DNA of 64,000 bases, taken from the NCBI GenBank assembly GCA_035578155.1, contig JAPWDM010000005.1, forward strand, positions 14,660,832-14,724,831, given 5' to 3'. Within the stretch, counting starts at the first letter, position 1. Each line of letters starts with the position of its first letter. The translations under genes and the position numbers were made by a program. This DNA comes from Brachynemurus nebulosus (lineage: Eukaryota > Arthropoda > Insecta > Neuroptera > Myrmeleontidae). Under the pieces are notes generated by a model that ran no database searches, was not told where the DNA came from, and saw nothing but the letters and a program-made list of their open reading frames with translations. Of the stretch, positions 10,435-24,900 are shown piece by piece.

Positions 10435-12946
10435 TCATTTATTGTGTATTTTATTGCTATTATTATTAATTATTATTATTATTATTGTCATTATTTATAT
10501 TTGCTAAAATAATTAAAGAAAATAAAATAAGTTATAGTATTTTATTTTGTAATAAATTAGAAAAAAAAAATATTTCAGTTCATAAATAAAATTTATACAA
10601 TTAAAATCTGTTTTTATTAATCTTGATTTTGGTCGTGAGAAGCTAACAATTGACTGCAATTGAGAAATGATTCTAAATGCTTTGTTCTTACGTATAAATT
10701 AGTTAATTTTTGTTAAATTTTTAAAAATCTTCAAAAAAACCTTGTTCAATTTTAAATGAACAAATTGGCGGGAAAAACGATTTGGCGTAGTGACGTATGC
10801 AATGACGTCACGATTTAACTCAAACAGATGTCACTTTCATTCATATCAACACTTGTCAACACGGTTTCAAATTTGTACACAATATTCAGCAGTCATCATG
10901 CTCAGTTTTAGTGGTATTTACAACTTTCTACTTTGTTATCTTCTTCATTTATCATCATCGTAAGATTTTCATGAAGCCCTACAAGTATTAAATGCACTTT
11001 AAGAAAACGTAACTTTAAAATTTTAGCAAAAAATAAAAGCATTTTTAACATAATATTTAAAACAAGTTGATAAGGATATTTTACGTATTAAGTGACGATG
11101 TATTCCTTCCATCAATCTTTTTTGAGTGCAAAATTAATTGCAAACCAAAAAGTTCAAAATAAATTACAAAGAAAAACAACTTCTCTTGGTCAATTAGAAT
11201 TGTAAAAATGAAAATGCAATTTGTCATAGATAAACCGTAACTACAGTAATAAGATCTGCTATTAAAAAATGACGTCATTTTCAAATATCACTGCGTTTTT
11301 AACCATTTAAATGAAGGCTAAAAATTTATAATTTTCGAAATCGAATTTTTGAGTAACTAAAGAATATTTTTATTTGTCACTACTAAAATTGAATATATTT
11401 AAGGACAATACATAAAATTATTCAACATTTAAAACAAATTTTGAATACAGTAAAGTACCGTATTGCCTGTGTTATAAATATAGCTTGTATAAAAAAATTG
11501 TTTAAGGTACCATCGCAGTCATAGAAAATTGTTTAAGGTACCATCATAGTTAAATTATCTATGATCACAGTGTGATCGGCCGAAAAATAGTCAATTTTCA
11601 CATATAACACCAACAAGGAACAACGAAATGACCGTCTACATCGTCTACACTCTCGTACTTCGGTCAACTTCGCGAGAATGTAGAGGGTTTTTACTACATA
11701 TTAAACACTTCACTTATTGAAATCCGTTAAATGACCTTGGCTGTCGGCTTTTCACAAAATTTTCCTTCTTATGATATCCAGTTATCGGATTTCTTTCGGA
11801 TCAGACAGTTTCGTCTTTAGCATATGCAGGTATACATATTGCACTTAATGTGACTAAAAGTTCAAAATATTTTTATAAAAACAATGTACACAAGTTACAT
11901 ACACACACATACATATGTGTATCAAAATATTATTTATACGTATTTTATGTAAACATCCTTTTTTTTCTTTTATTTATTACCTGCACAATTGAAAAGTGCC
12001 ACTATAATCTTAATTGACTATCAAAAATATTTTTGTTTATATTATGTATGTGATCTATGTGACGTCATTTAAATTAAATAAATTCATTTTTTTATTGTTT
12101 TCAATTTTGAGAGATAGAAGTATAGTTGCTTGTTAAAAATTTGTTTTTCAATAATAAAAAATCTTAGTAAATACGTACGTCTTAGCTACTATAGTGGACC
12201 GTCTAAATATTCAACAATTTTTCAATATATTTTACAAAAATTTTTCCGGTTTTTTGAATTTTCTTACTTTCGTCAAATAAAAAATGCTGTTAGTATTCTA
12301 AATGGTGAAAAATGTAATTTTTGACCAATTATATTCATTAAAATGTGCATAATTTAATGAAATTTAGTTGCAAAATTTTATTGAAATAAGTACGGTCTTG
12401 ACCTGTCCGAAGAAACCCGGTACCTAATGGTATCTATCCTCCATAATACATATGATACAAACCATACATATGTACTCAAGAACTACATATTATGTATCTT
12501 ACGTACTGTTTATTGCTGTTTATTGTAATAAGCGTTTGTAAACTTTACCTTGAATTTCTTGAATAATTCCCGCTTAATAGTTTGCGACAAGGGCGACAAC
12601 TATTTATAATCGATAAAACTAAAAAGTTTTGATTAGAAGTTTTGGTACGAAACTGTCAGTTTTCCTAAGTTTAAATTTGAAAACATAAAAAGTAAACAAA
12701 AAAGTTCAATAAAAAATTAGAAAAACTCATTTAATAAAATCATAAAGTGATATTTTTAATTCATAAGATTAATATTATAGTTTTGGAAAAGATAAAAATA
12801 CATAAGTATTCTAAATGGAATTAAAGATAATAGTAGTTAATGCATAGAAACAAAACCAACAAAATAACTTCCGTAACTCGTGATTCCCCTATTACACACA
12901 AAACTTTTAATTATAATTTTTTTTCTTTGTTTATATTTTTACAATT
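10435..12946. other. Intergenic region between BubR1 and TONSL
   Basis: The first 150 bp are the kinase gene 3' UTR, with AATAAA-type signals near 10519 and 10585. A diverged copy of the family at 23042-23509 ends near 11470 (ACAGTAAAGTACCGTATTG). At 11508-11605 is half of the GTACCATC hairpin family also seen at 32669. A GC-richer hairpin lies at about 11640-11695. The TONSL promoter should be in the last few hundred bases, but I see no clear core element. Confidence 0.6.
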
Positions 12947-12959
12947 ATGAATTTGAAAG
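12947..12959 (+). other. TONSL: TONSL start micro-exon
   Basis: ATGAATTTGAAAG followed by GTAAGG codes Met-Asn-Leu-Lys plus one base. That base joins the next exon at 13913 (tg ctg ctg tcg aaa) to read MNLKVLLSKKQKAK, which resembles the family N-terminus. Kozak -3 is A. The choice rests on phase and resemblance; another upstream first exon is possible. Confidence 0.7.
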
Positions 12960-15900
12960 GTAAGGAAATTTTTTTCATAGGTAAAGTTCTTAATATGATT
13001 GAGTATCTAGTTTTATTTAAGGATTGGTGGTTACGTTAAAAGCAGATTGTAAAATTTTTAAAATTTATCTGTTATATCCAGCTTTTGTAATCAGGGTGTG
13101 GCGATTTTATACTTTTATCATATTCTTTTGTATAATTTTAAATACATATTTAAAACGAAGTCTGATGTAGATCGATCACATTTAGTTTTTAAATATTTCC
13201 ATCAATATCTGAGGAAAATTTCGTAAAAACTTTTTGTAAATAATTTACAAAAAGGGATGACAAACTTTTATTACATAATTTTTATAATACGTATTTCTAT
13301 CCGAAATTAAGCTGATCGTCCATTGGTTGCGGACAACTGCAAAATTCGATTCAGACGATTACACACGTTTGTCGTTCGTGTGAAATGATATGTCTGCTGT
13401 CCGTCCACTAGCTCAGTATTCTCAGTATTTTTTTTCTTAAGCTATAGATGCTATAAAAATACGTAAAAACAATTATGTAAAGGTACACAGTTATAATTGT
13501 AATTCACCTTCAGTTTCATCTCAATAAAAATAAAAATCTCATGAAACGGACTTCTTCGCACGAAAAAATCCAAACAAAATTGGATTTGTTCGCACGTTGC
13601 AATTATACGCACGGAAACGGACGAACGGGACGCTTTCAATGGACGAGGATGTATAGCTTCACAGCTGTTTGGACCATTCGTCCGTTTTCATGTGTATTCG
13701 TTCGAATTAAATTTCGCACGTTTCCGCCACCAATGGACGACCAGCTTTAGACGTATCTGATACAATTTCTAATTTCACCAACAGAGGCACATGCGTTATA
13801 GGTTCAAGGTTCGATTTAAATTTTCCAAAAAATCTAGTTCTGTCGTATTAAGAACTTGCTATTATAATTTTTAGAAACACAAAATTCTAATCAAAACCAC
13901 TTTCTGTAACAGTGCTGCTGTCGAAAAAACAAAAGGCAAAACAAGAGGGGAATTATGTAAATATTTTAAAGTATTGCTTAGAAATTGCTGAATTCTGTAA
14001 ATCAGAAGGCAAATTTAAAGAAGCTATACAAGAATATGAGGTATGTGCTTAAATTATATATTAGGAGTGCCGGATAGTTTTTTATTATTAGTTTTTCACT
14101 ACCAAACAATGCAGTTTATGAATGCTTCCTTAAATCAGCCAGTATTTAAAAAAATTCCGGTACTCCTAATATGTACATTATTTTTTATTTGATTAATGAT
14201 TGAACATTTTATAAAAAAGGAAATGTTAAAAATATATGAAGATCAAAAGAAACCAATCGATGCGGGAAATATACATAGAGCTCTTGGAGAAATATATAGT
14301 GAAGGTTTGACGGAACCAAGGAAAGCGTTAAAACATCAGCTTGCGTACTTAAGTAAGTATTTATTAAATAAATTTCTAATCAGTAAAAATGATCACAGAT
14401 ATCGCTATCAATAGTTCTATGTATTACTTTTAAAAAAAAATTATAAGCTACAAAATAGAATGAATATAATAAAAATTTTAAAAAAAGCTCCAGAATAATT
14501 TAAAATCCATTACACTTAGATATAGAACATTATGAAGAATTCGTTAAACCGCGATTTTGATTGAACCGCGATTAATTATTATTATTTTAAACTAAAAATG
14601 TAGAGAAATTAGACAAAAAAAGTTCAGACTTCTGAAAAATTCCTTACAGTCCAGCGAAATTAGACATTGTCCTTTGGAAAAATTTTCCAATTTGGATAAT
14701 TTGATTTAGAGAGTTTTGATATTCGTGTTTCATGCACTCTTTTTCTCAACACTTATAAAAAATTTCCTACCCTAAAAATTACAAAAACAAGTGGTTTTTC
14801 GTTTAAAACCACAATATTAAGTTTCATACCAATATTCAGCTGAATATGCCTCAGATTATTAAATCTGTTAAATCTAACCATTTACTAAATTTAAAACTGG
14901 ATACGACATCTATAGTAGAAGAGATAAACTAACTATTAAATTGCTGGTTCGTTTCTTGGATAAAAATGGATAAATGATCCCAAGTTGAATGCAACCATGT
15001 CCCTGCCACTTGTTTTCAAGGACGGACCTTTTCATGTCACAGTTTGCTACGTGGCGCTGAAGGTAGAGGAGTATACGGAGTATACTAAATAGAGTTGGGA
15101 CATGTAAGCATTTTTCATCAAATATATCTCAAAATTAATTATCATATGATTGAGTACAAAAGTATCGTCACCAAGTTATGTGTTAACGAATAATTAAAAT
15201 TTTTTAATTTGATTAATCTTTCTAGGTTGAATTAAAGTATTTTTTTTAAATATTTAATTGATTTCCAATTTATTTTAGATGAATCTTTGAGGAGAAATAG
15301 CGAACTATCAAAACTCATGTCCCGATTCTAATTTTATTCTAGTACGTCAACGCCATCTGGTATATTAGTTACAGCGGCGTCACAAAACAGTCCATTTTTT
15401 TTATAATGGACTATATGGAAAGTGGTAGGGACATGAATGCAACTTTACAAATACGTGTCTCTTCGCGGAAAATTGATAAACTTTAAAAAAGTAGACTTTT
15501 TTTTATTTATTGGCCTTACATATTGTATACAGCCACACCATATAATAAATATTTAAAAAGAACATACAAAACTTGATGACATATATCACACAAAAAAGTA
15601 GACTTAAAAATTGTTTTTTCTACTCCTGTTGAAGAACACACTCATTATATATCTGTTAATTGTTGAGAAAGTTAAGCATTATTCAAAGGTGTGGAGGCAT
15701 GACCAATACTCAATACCTTTTTGACCAATGAAATCACAGTATTAACCATTATTCAACAACGGGTTTGCGATTATTTTATGTATAATGTATGTATCAAGTT
15801 TTAATTTAATATATGTTGCGTAGTAACGTTCAAGTAAACAAAGTAGTATATATTTTGTTTTGATCGCTTTATACATATTATACAAACATTTAATGAAATT

Positions 15901-18900
15901 GGAAATAGATTAAAATTTAGATTTAAAATTTATATTCAATTTTATTTAAATCAAAAAGGAAAAAGTCGTAGAAAAAATATCGTATTTTACTCGCTTGCAA
16001 TGGTTATTACTCACTCAGATGCTTTACGACACTCGCCTCGCAAGCTCGGCTCGTGTCGCAATTACATCTTCGTGAGTAATAGCTATCATTACTAGCTCGT
16101 TGAATAATATACTATTTTCCAATTTATGTTTTTTTTATGCATTAGATCAGTTTTATCAACAAATTAATATCAGTTTGTATCATAGCTCAAAAACTAAAGG
16201 AGCTATAAAATTCCTAGCTACAGCAATTGATTGCTGCCAATGATAACAACCAGGGCCAGCTTAGCCAATAGGCCACCCTAGGCCATGGCCATTTTTCAAG
16301 GCGGTAAATTTTTAAAATAGGGCGGAAAAATGAGTAATTAACGTTTTTTTTTTTTTGCTCGTCACTTATGTTTTTAAGAGAAAGTTTGTAAAAAAGGTAG
16401 GAAAAGGGGCGGCAAATTTTTAAAACAGGGCAGAAAAATTTGTGAGCGGCATTTTCAAGATGCCGAGGGGCGGACTCTGGGTTAATCCGGCCCTGATAAC
16501 AACAACTCTTATTTGAACAATTTTTTGATAAACTCGGGCTTGACTGGATATGTATAAATATACTTTTCAGAAATAGCAAAGGATGAACATAATATTTTGG
16601 AAGAGCAGCGAGCGTTGGCAACTCTTGGCCGAACATATTTCTGTGCCGCTACAATAGAAAATGACGGCGATTTACTTGAAAAGGCATTTATGGCGTATAA
16701 GAAAAGCTTTGAAATTTGTGAAAAGTAAGTAGATTTATTAGCATGAATATTATTATTTTTATTAATAATTTTAAATAATTTGTAGAAAATTACAAAATTT
16801 AGTGTCTTCCCATGAGAAAAATGACATGCGAGCACGTTTACTTGTAAACATAGCCAATGTTCTTGATCATAAAAACAAAATACAAAAAGCAATTAAATAT
16901 ACAAAATCGGCAATCGAAATTTCAAAGAAAGAAGAACTTTTCGACAGTTTAGAATTGAGTTATCGAACATTAGCGGGCCTGTATGGCAAACAAAATGATT
17001 TTCAGAATGCGTTAAGCTATTATAGAGAATCATATGAAATTGCAACAAGATTGTCGGAAAATCGGGAAACTCGAATGTGTGACAGTTTATCGTCACAATC
17101 GGAAATATTCGTTAAATTAACCGATTTTAAATCTGCAAAACAGGTTCTATTGAAAGCGTACAAATTGAAAATTCCAAATAAAATCGATCGAGATCTTATT
17201 AAAAAGAATTTGAAAATTGGTATGTTACGTAAATAATTTAATATTACTCGATTTAAGCCTTACTTAAATAATGAAACCAAATATTTTACTTCGCAAAATA
17301 CCCACGTTGTTGTAATTCTTTTTATATCGGTCAAACTGGTAGAAAATTTTAGACGCGGAGAGCAGAATAAGAAATCCGACTCCGCTTTTGCCAGAAAAAC
17401 AATTCAGTTTTGAATGAGGTAAATGAAGGACAAAAATTAACAATTGCACACTAAAGGATTACATAGATATGTACAATTCAGTTTTATTTTCTATATTATA
17501 AATTAATCATTACATACATTATTATACATGTCATGTCGTTTCAAAAAATAGCCCGACACCAATTTTGGCTGATTTATATAATTATTATTATTAGTATTTC
17601 ATTTTTCCAACTTTGACACCTTGTAGCTTAGAAAAGAGCGATTTTAAATCCATTATTATTAAGTAAAATAGGGTTGACGGGGGTAATTGTGAACGGCACC
17701 TATAATTTCTAAAATAACATTAATATTATTAGAAATCAACTCTTAATATTTTTTTCTGTCTTTTTTTAATATGTTATTAAAATTTGATAACAATTCTCCA
17801 AATATTAGTATCTTTTTTTTATTTTGAAAAAACCCTTGTAAAATTTTGTGTATCATACTTCGACCAATCATCAAAAAAAAATTTTTTTAATACATTTTCT
17901 TTTCTTAAAAGGTAAAAAATGGTTAAAAGTACTTCTAATGAAATGGTTTAATCCCTGAGAGGGTTCCTTTTTAATTGCTAAAAAAGTTGCACAATTTATT
18001 ACCAATTCACAATTACCCCATGATTTTAAAATTGTGGGGTAATTGTAAATTATAGTAAGGGATAATTGTGAACGTCATTGACAAATGCCCCGATTCGGTC
18101 AAAAATTTCAGTAGTGTTCATTTCAGAGTTGAAAATGTTGATAAAGATGATGGTGACATTATTGTACAAGTTTCCGTTGTACAAACAATACAAATACAGT
18201 ATTTGTGTGTAGAGAGGACGATATGTTTTGTGTATCAATCTGCAACATTGCTGTGCTCCCTTACCCAATAGCAACTTACAAAACAGAAAAATTACTTGTT
18301 TTCAATGGTTCTGTAGGTATCCAAAAGTAGTAGGATTAACATAAAACCATTTTTTTTTATTTTTTATTTATTTAAAGTATTAGGTCTAATAGATTGTTGT
18401 TTTTTATTCATGTAAATTAAATGTATTTCCTTGAAAAAGTCTCATTTTCCTTGTTTTTATGTGAAAATCATGTAATTTTTTGATTTTTTATAGGATAAAA
18501 TGACAAAATATCATCAAAATATCATTTTTAGCTTGTAATAAATTTGTTCCTACACTTGTTATTTTTATTTAACCTTGATTTTTTGTACAAATTTGAGGTA
18601 TGGGTAACTTGAATTAAATAAAGGGAAATTGTGACCGGTAAAGTATAATGAAAAATTTGAAAGTGGGGTAAATGTGAAGAATTTGAGTTGGGCTTTACTC
18701 TGATGTACTTCACTTCTCTTGTAATGCATTCTAAATAATTTTTCTGATGGCATTCACTTTTACCCCAAAATTCATAAGATTTCCAAAACCGTACTGGGGA
18801 AATGTGAATGGCTTATCAAATATTTGTTTTTCATACGAATTTGCTCAAAATTTGTGTGATGCATCCTGAATAATGTAGAATTAAAAATAAATCAACCATA

Positions 18901-21900
18901 ATGTGATATATAAAATAAAAAATACTTAAAATCATGGAACACTGGAAGGAATACAACTATCTCTTTTCTGCAATCACTTATGGACAAGTATGTGCATTTT
19001 ACAGAACTATGTTGTCATTCACTTAGTAGCTACCAATGGGTGTATTTCAATTGTTGTCATATTGTTGCCGTTGTGTTGACACGGTATACGTGGTATACGT
19101 ACATCACGTACATGATGCGTGCCACATGCATGTTATGTATATGCGTATGCAAGACACCCATACACACAACCATCTATCGCACTACCACACACAACTCCGC
19201 GTGCACATATATAACATAGTGGGGGGTTATTTTCTATCCTTTGTCGTTACACTGGTTTCAGTAGTATAGAGATACTATCGTTCGTTCTGTAATATTCTGT
19301 GCTTAAAACAATGTTTTTATCTCAACAATATTTTTATTTACTAAACGTAGTTACAATTTAGTCCATAATTTATTACTCAGTCTTATTTGAAAATAAACAT
19401 CTCATGTTCGAAAGAGTTGCCACAATAAGTGGTATTTTCAAAGTAGAATATTTGTTTCATTATCGCCATTATCCATAAATAAATAAATCAGAATAAGTAT
19501 TAGTATAATTTATAATTTTCTAGTTACGGTTCTATGTCGTACGGAAGAATCGTTATTAAAAATTCCTGAAGATGATCATACGCAAAGAAAAATCCTATAT
19601 GAAAAGATGGGTGATGGTATTTGTGAACTGGCAAATTATGCAGCGGCAATTGACTATTACAAAAAAATGCTCAAATGCGTCGAATTAAAGGGTGGCACAC
19701 AACAGGAACTTTCTGCCGCTTATATAAGTTTAGCACAAACGTACAAAGACAACAGACAATACGATTTGGCGATTGAATATTTTCACAAAGATCTCGAACT
19801 ATTTTGCGGCAAATCAGAAGAGGTTGTCGAAAGTTATCTGAACATTGCCGATGTATTGGTGTTGGCCGGAAAAAGTTACGAAGAAATTGAAGCGTACTAT
19901 CAAAAAGCACGATCTGAAGCGCAAAAAGCTAAATCGCAAAAACTAGAGGAGAAAGTAATTACGAAATTAATGGTTACGCAAAAAAGATATGGTAAATATG
20001 ATCTGGCGGAAGAATCGAAAACAGAACGAAATCTGTTAACGAGAAATTTCGAGGATGGTAGTGGGAGTGATAGCGATTCATCTCCTGAGGAAATTGCCCA
20101 GACCAAATCGATTGCCGATGAAGTTGTCACAAGTGAAATATCAGGTAAGTTATTTTCGTTAAGGATACACAGGGTGTAAATATAAGGAATTTCAGTAATT
20201 ATATTGTGGTATGCTTTTTAGGGTTCCGTACCTTAAACGGAAATACCCCTGTCGCAGCATTCTGCATAACATAGCGAATTTCCGTTTAAAAAAGTTAGTT
20301 TTTCTCGAAAACTAGTTAACATAGAAAAATAGTTTAAAGACCTTTTTTGTGTGATTTTTTCTCCTCGTTTCAATAGTGTAATAAAATGTCGCAAAAATTT
20401 TTGAATAAAGGGAAATGGGGTATTTGACAGTATCAAAGAAAAGCAATTAAAACAAATTTTAATGAAAATTTATAATAAAAGACAGCAATTTATTATACTA
20501 ATTCATCTTAACTATCATTATTTGATTTAAAAAAATTTAATTAAAAAAATAATTTTTTAGCTAAAATCCACGTAAGCAGAAACGGGCTGTGACGTTGCTT
20601 TCTCTTATATTTCAACACTATCACCACTAGTGTCGCTACTTAATTTCCGGTTAGCAAACATAACTATGGAAATTAATCAAAATTTAATTAATTTTTTTAA
20701 AAATCAACAATTTCTTTTCCTAATTACAGGAAAAATAAACATTTTTTTTCTTAGTTATAGGACACCTGTTGCTATCTAGAGAATGTGACGTAACTGACAG
20801 CTAGTAAACGTTTTCGCGCAAATTTTGAGAACAAATACTAAAATAATTTTTTCTAACAATTTTCGGCATTATTTTTAAAAATTAAAAACGTATACATGCA
20901 TAATACATAAATATGTGTGTTTTAAAATAATTTCCCAAAATTAGTCAAATTCCCGATTACTATTACATATATAGAAATAATTATGAAATATTTATTAAAT
21001 GAAAAATCAAGAGGCGGCTTTGCGTGTTTTGATTAAATTTTGCGTGTTTTATTGTCAATTTGCGTGTGGAAAGTTTACTTTCCGCACACAAAAAAGTATG
21101 TGGGAAGAGTACAATGGGCAGACAGCTATTTTGCGTACAGAAATGTGTGCGCCAAGTTAATACTTCTCCCGCATGAATAATAAAAAATACGTAACTTATC
21201 TCTTTTAAAATTTAATTAATTTCTTATCTTTTGTTAAGAAAAAGTTAAAATAAAAATTATTAAATTTCGCTCCCTAGACTATGTACAGCTTTAGCATACA
21301 TAAAGCCATCATACTAACATATTCAATATAAATTTTAAGGCGCCAGCGATGAAAGTGATAATGAGGAAAATATTAAATCCCGATTGAGTCGAAGTAGACG
21401 AAGTGGCACATCTTGTAATTTCAAAAAAAATTATAAAGGTGAAACACCATTACATGTGGCATGCATCCACGGCGATCAAGTTAAAGTAGAAATGCTTTTA
21501 CGTCAAAAACATCCGGTCAATCAGCGAGACAACGCCGGATGGCTCCCGATCCACGAAGCCTGTCTGTACGGGCATAAAGAAATCGTTAAAATCTTAATCA
21601 AAGCTGGCGCGCATATTGATGATCGCGGTGGCAAAGAATGTAAGGGCACAACACCACTTCACGACGCATGCGCAAATTTTCATTTGGATGTCGTTGAATT
21701 GCTGTTAGACAGTGGCGCATCGCCGTTAATCAAAAATGATGACAATCAAACCGCTTTAGATATTTTAGAGATAGTAGCGAAAAACTTTGGTGTTCTAGAC
21801 GAATCTAGTCAAGCGAAATTTGATGCAATAACAAAAAGATTAAAAGATGCCTTAAAGAAAGTAGGAAAATTAAATGAGGATAAAGTTGATCTAGCGATTC

Positions 21901-24900
21901 CATCAACTAGCAAGGAAACGCCACTTCCCTTTTTTTCACCGCCAAAGAAAACGGTTGAACCCCGTGCCAGAAGATTATCAAATAATTTGGAAGTCGCCAA
22001 TACAAATATATCACCATATAAATACTATCCCGTAACACCTCAAAAAGCGACTAAACAAAAGAACAGAAAATCGCCACGAAGATTGACTCCGGCACCGGAA
22101 AATTCGCCATCGAAAGCGACCCTTGAGTATAAACAAGCGATTGATAGTGTACGTAGACGATACAGCACTCCAGAAAAACCGGTCGCGCCCTGTAGAAAAT
22201 CAAATAGTTCGTCACATGTAACTGCTGATGACGTGGATGACGATTGGCTGGTGGACGATATGCCAAACGAATCAAACAGAAAGAGAAAAGTTGCCAGTTC
22301 TATGAATGGATTCGATAGTACAGTGAAACTTAAAAAATGTAAATCACTTCAAACACGAAAAACTCCGATTAAGAAATCACACGAGTCCAACGGCGGCAGT
22401 GAATCAGATATTGAAATGATCATCGAAAGTAATATACCAATCGAAATAGATGGAACCGATGAAAGTGACCATGTTGAAGCACCAGGTCCCTCGATGCCAC
22501 CAAGTACTTCACGTAGTTCATTGCCTAGAAAATTACAGACGACACTTCTTAAATCGGGATTCACTCGACACAAGAGTAACGATTCAACTCGTTCCAATGA
22601 ATTCGATCAATTGTTCGATAATGGATTCAATTCGGCATCACCACCTTATAATCCAGACTCAACCACTATCATACCAACACAGTCAAGCGTTTTAATGACA
22701 AATTTAACGGCTGTTGATGTTCATATTGAGAATAAAATTTGGAAAATACCAATTTCCACGCGTAATATAAATTGTTTAACAATTGCTTGGTTGGCTGAAG
22801 AAGCGTCTAAACGATATTACAGGTATTGACTATAGTAGAGATAGACAAGAAAGAACTTTGTCGTAGCTGCAGTACGGGGAAGGGCGGCGTAGGTGTATGA
22901 TGTCATAGCGTCCATCAATAAACGCTTAGTAGTAAATTTTGCTATTTTTCTTCCTAACCTTGATACAAGATGAGAATTGGTTTCGGGTGAAAATGCATAT
23001 TTATAATCATACTTAACGTTTTTGTAAATAAGAATACAATAGGGTACTTGACTGAAGTTACAAAAATATTCTTAAAAAGGCGGAAAAAACATCTCACTAC
23101 AGTGACATCATATTTTGAAGCAACTAAACGTCAATGTCAATATTTATAACCTCAAAACTTTGATTATATTCATAAAATGTCAAAGTAAAAGCAAGAATTT
23201 ATTTGAATTTTGGTCGATTATTATTACTATATATATAAGCTAATAGAAATATTCAAAAGAAAACACAATTTTACCTCACCGATGAAAATTATCAAAATCG
23301 ACATATCTAGCTACAAAATGTTACGTCATTTTCAAGAAATGGCGCGTCTTCACTAATTTGAATATTTGTTAAAAATGGCGATTTTCAAAATAAAATTTCC
23401 AAATAGTTATAAATTTTTTTTATGTTTCATCATTAAAATTGGACATGTGTAATGATAATTCATAGAATTATTTAACATTTGACACAAATTTTAAATACAG
23501 TCAAGTACCGTATTGTAAATTTTGCTATTTAAAATTTTTCTTCCTAACCTTGATACAAGATGAGAATTGGTTTAAGGTGAAAATGCATATTTATAATCAC
23601 ACTTAACGTTTTTATAAATAAAAATACAATTATTTTTAACCTTTTTATTTTAACCATAAAGAAATTTTTTTGTCTAAAAATCCGGACCTTTTATTCCTAG
23701 TTATAAGTACAATAGATAAGGTTACAAAAAAAAAAAGAAAATCAGAGATGCCAACATCAAATAAATGACACTCTAGGAGTTTGCAAAATAGAAATTATAC
23801 TAAACTATGGGCCGATTCGTATCGGTGTAAACCAAAGCCGCTTGCACTCATTTTGAATTAATTTGCGCTTGTTTTAAATCACATTTGGCTTGCTTTTGAC
23901 ATTTTTGTATATTCCTGTCTCACTTTCCATATTCTAGAGAGAAAGGTCAAGTATTAGCGTTTGGTATACATCGTATACAGTATACAGAACGCTAATACTT
24001 GGCCCTTCTCTCTAGAAATGTCAAAAGAAGGCCAAATGTGATTCAAAACAAGTGCAAATTGATTCAAAATGAGCGCAAGCGCCTTTGGCTTACGCCGATA
24101 CGAATTGGCCCTATGTTAGTAAAATTGAATGTTACTTATAGTTATATCGTATTTCGAAAAATCTGTCACAGATGGCAGTATTGGTATCATATCAAAGCAT
24201 TTTAAGCCGCCATATTGCAGGACGAGTTAATTCGTCTTAATTATCAGAAGTGGTAAAAAATTGCTCGTGCGTTTGCCGGAGAAAAATGTTACGCAACATT
24301 ATGTAACGGAACTTGCACCGTTACAAACCAGAGGTTTAATTCAAAAACCAGTGGGTGTAAATATTGTTTTAAGATGTTCTCTGATTTTTCACGGTATAAA
24401 TTCTCAACTGAAGTACATTCACATTCAAAAATTATAAAAAAAATAGAAAATAAACAATCAGTAAGTTAAAATCTGTAGTCAGCATCAGAGCCCTCTGGTT
24501 TGTAACGATGCAAGTTTCGTTACGTAACATTATATAACACTTTTCTCTGGCGAATGTAACCATTTTTGCATTTACTTGATTTTCAATAAGCTTTTATTAT
24601 TATTTAATATTTGTTTATTTTTTGTGATCAATATGTAGGAAAGTTTGAGAATCACTATTACTTTATCTCTCTAACCATGTAAATAAAGACAGTATACATA
24701 TTAGAAAAAGATAAACTTTAGATTATAAAACGTTCACTGCGGCTACGCACGGATCCGTGTATGATCGCCACTTACACATTGCCTACGTCGTGTGTATTGT
24801 AGTGTAAGTCTTAATCGGTTCGTGTAGAATCATGTTACATCGATGCTAATCCACGGTCCTTAGCACTGAACGTGATAAGAAAGTTCTTTCTTGTGTATTC

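Noticed and set aside
13541..13750. Forward 69-codon frame, with a similar frame at 35226
   Set aside because: The similarity is due to both lying in copies of one MITE; the frames differ in length and end and have no protein features.
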